Source: Desulfobacterales bacterium
GTDB taxonomy: Bacteria > Desulfobacterota > Desulfobacteria > Desulfobacterales > Desulfosalsimonadaceae
Assembly (NCBI GenBank): GCA_018334855.1
Contig: JAGXLE010000086.1
Span: 1-6,628, forward strand
Direction: 5' to 3'
DNA: 6,628 bases
Both the position numbers and the translations under genes were made by a program. Below are positions 6,615-6,628 of this stretch, piece after piece; the stretch's first letter is position 1; each line of letters begins with the position of its first letter. Under the pieces are notes generated by a model. The model worked only from the letters and a program-made list of their open reading frames with translations. It did no database searches and had not been told where the DNA came from.

Positions 6615-6628
6615 AATTCTTGAAACAC

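Overview
The window is a compact bacterial protein quality-control locus, all on the + strand: tRNA-Leu, tig (trigger factor), clpP, clpX, lon, tRNA-Val, tRNA-Asp and a rho-independent terminator. Every protein gene is complete. The gene order, the roughly balanced base composition, tRNA genes with encoded CCA ends, strong AAGGAGG-type ribosome sites and Lon/ClpX sequences with many Gram-negative features suggest a Desulfobacterota (former Deltaproteobacteria) genome, perhaps of the Desulfobacteraceae kind. This taxonomic call is an inference from resemblance and was not tested by a search.

Layout. Positions 1-211 are AT-rich and non-coding, with promoter-like boxes and a terminator-like hairpin before tRNA-Leu(UAG). 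A 67-nt gap with a short hairpin, but no U-tract terminator, leads into tig. tig, clpP and clpX follow with gaps of 38 and 10 nt, as in an operon. A 146-nt gap with two strong stem-loops separates clpX from lon. A 97-nt gap after lon holds a good sigma70-type promoter and a palindrome. Then come tRNA-Val(UAC), tRNA-Asp(GUC), a hairpin without a U-tract and a clear intrinsic terminator.

How the genes work together. Trigger factor binds nascent chains at the ribosome exit tunnel. ClpX unfolds tagged or damaged proteins and feeds them to the ClpP peptidase chamber. Lon is an independent one-chain AAA+ protease for misfolded and regulatory proteins. All catalytic and nucleotide-binding residues I could check by eye are intact.

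Novelty. I see no undescribed system: the coding content is a well-known housekeeping cluster. The points worth a second look are in the non-coding DNA: a hairpin that buries the clpP Shine-Dalgarno sequence right against its GTG start, the stem-loops between clpX and lon, a terminator-like leader before tRNA-Leu, and a palindrome at the predicted start of the tRNA-Val/Asp transcript.
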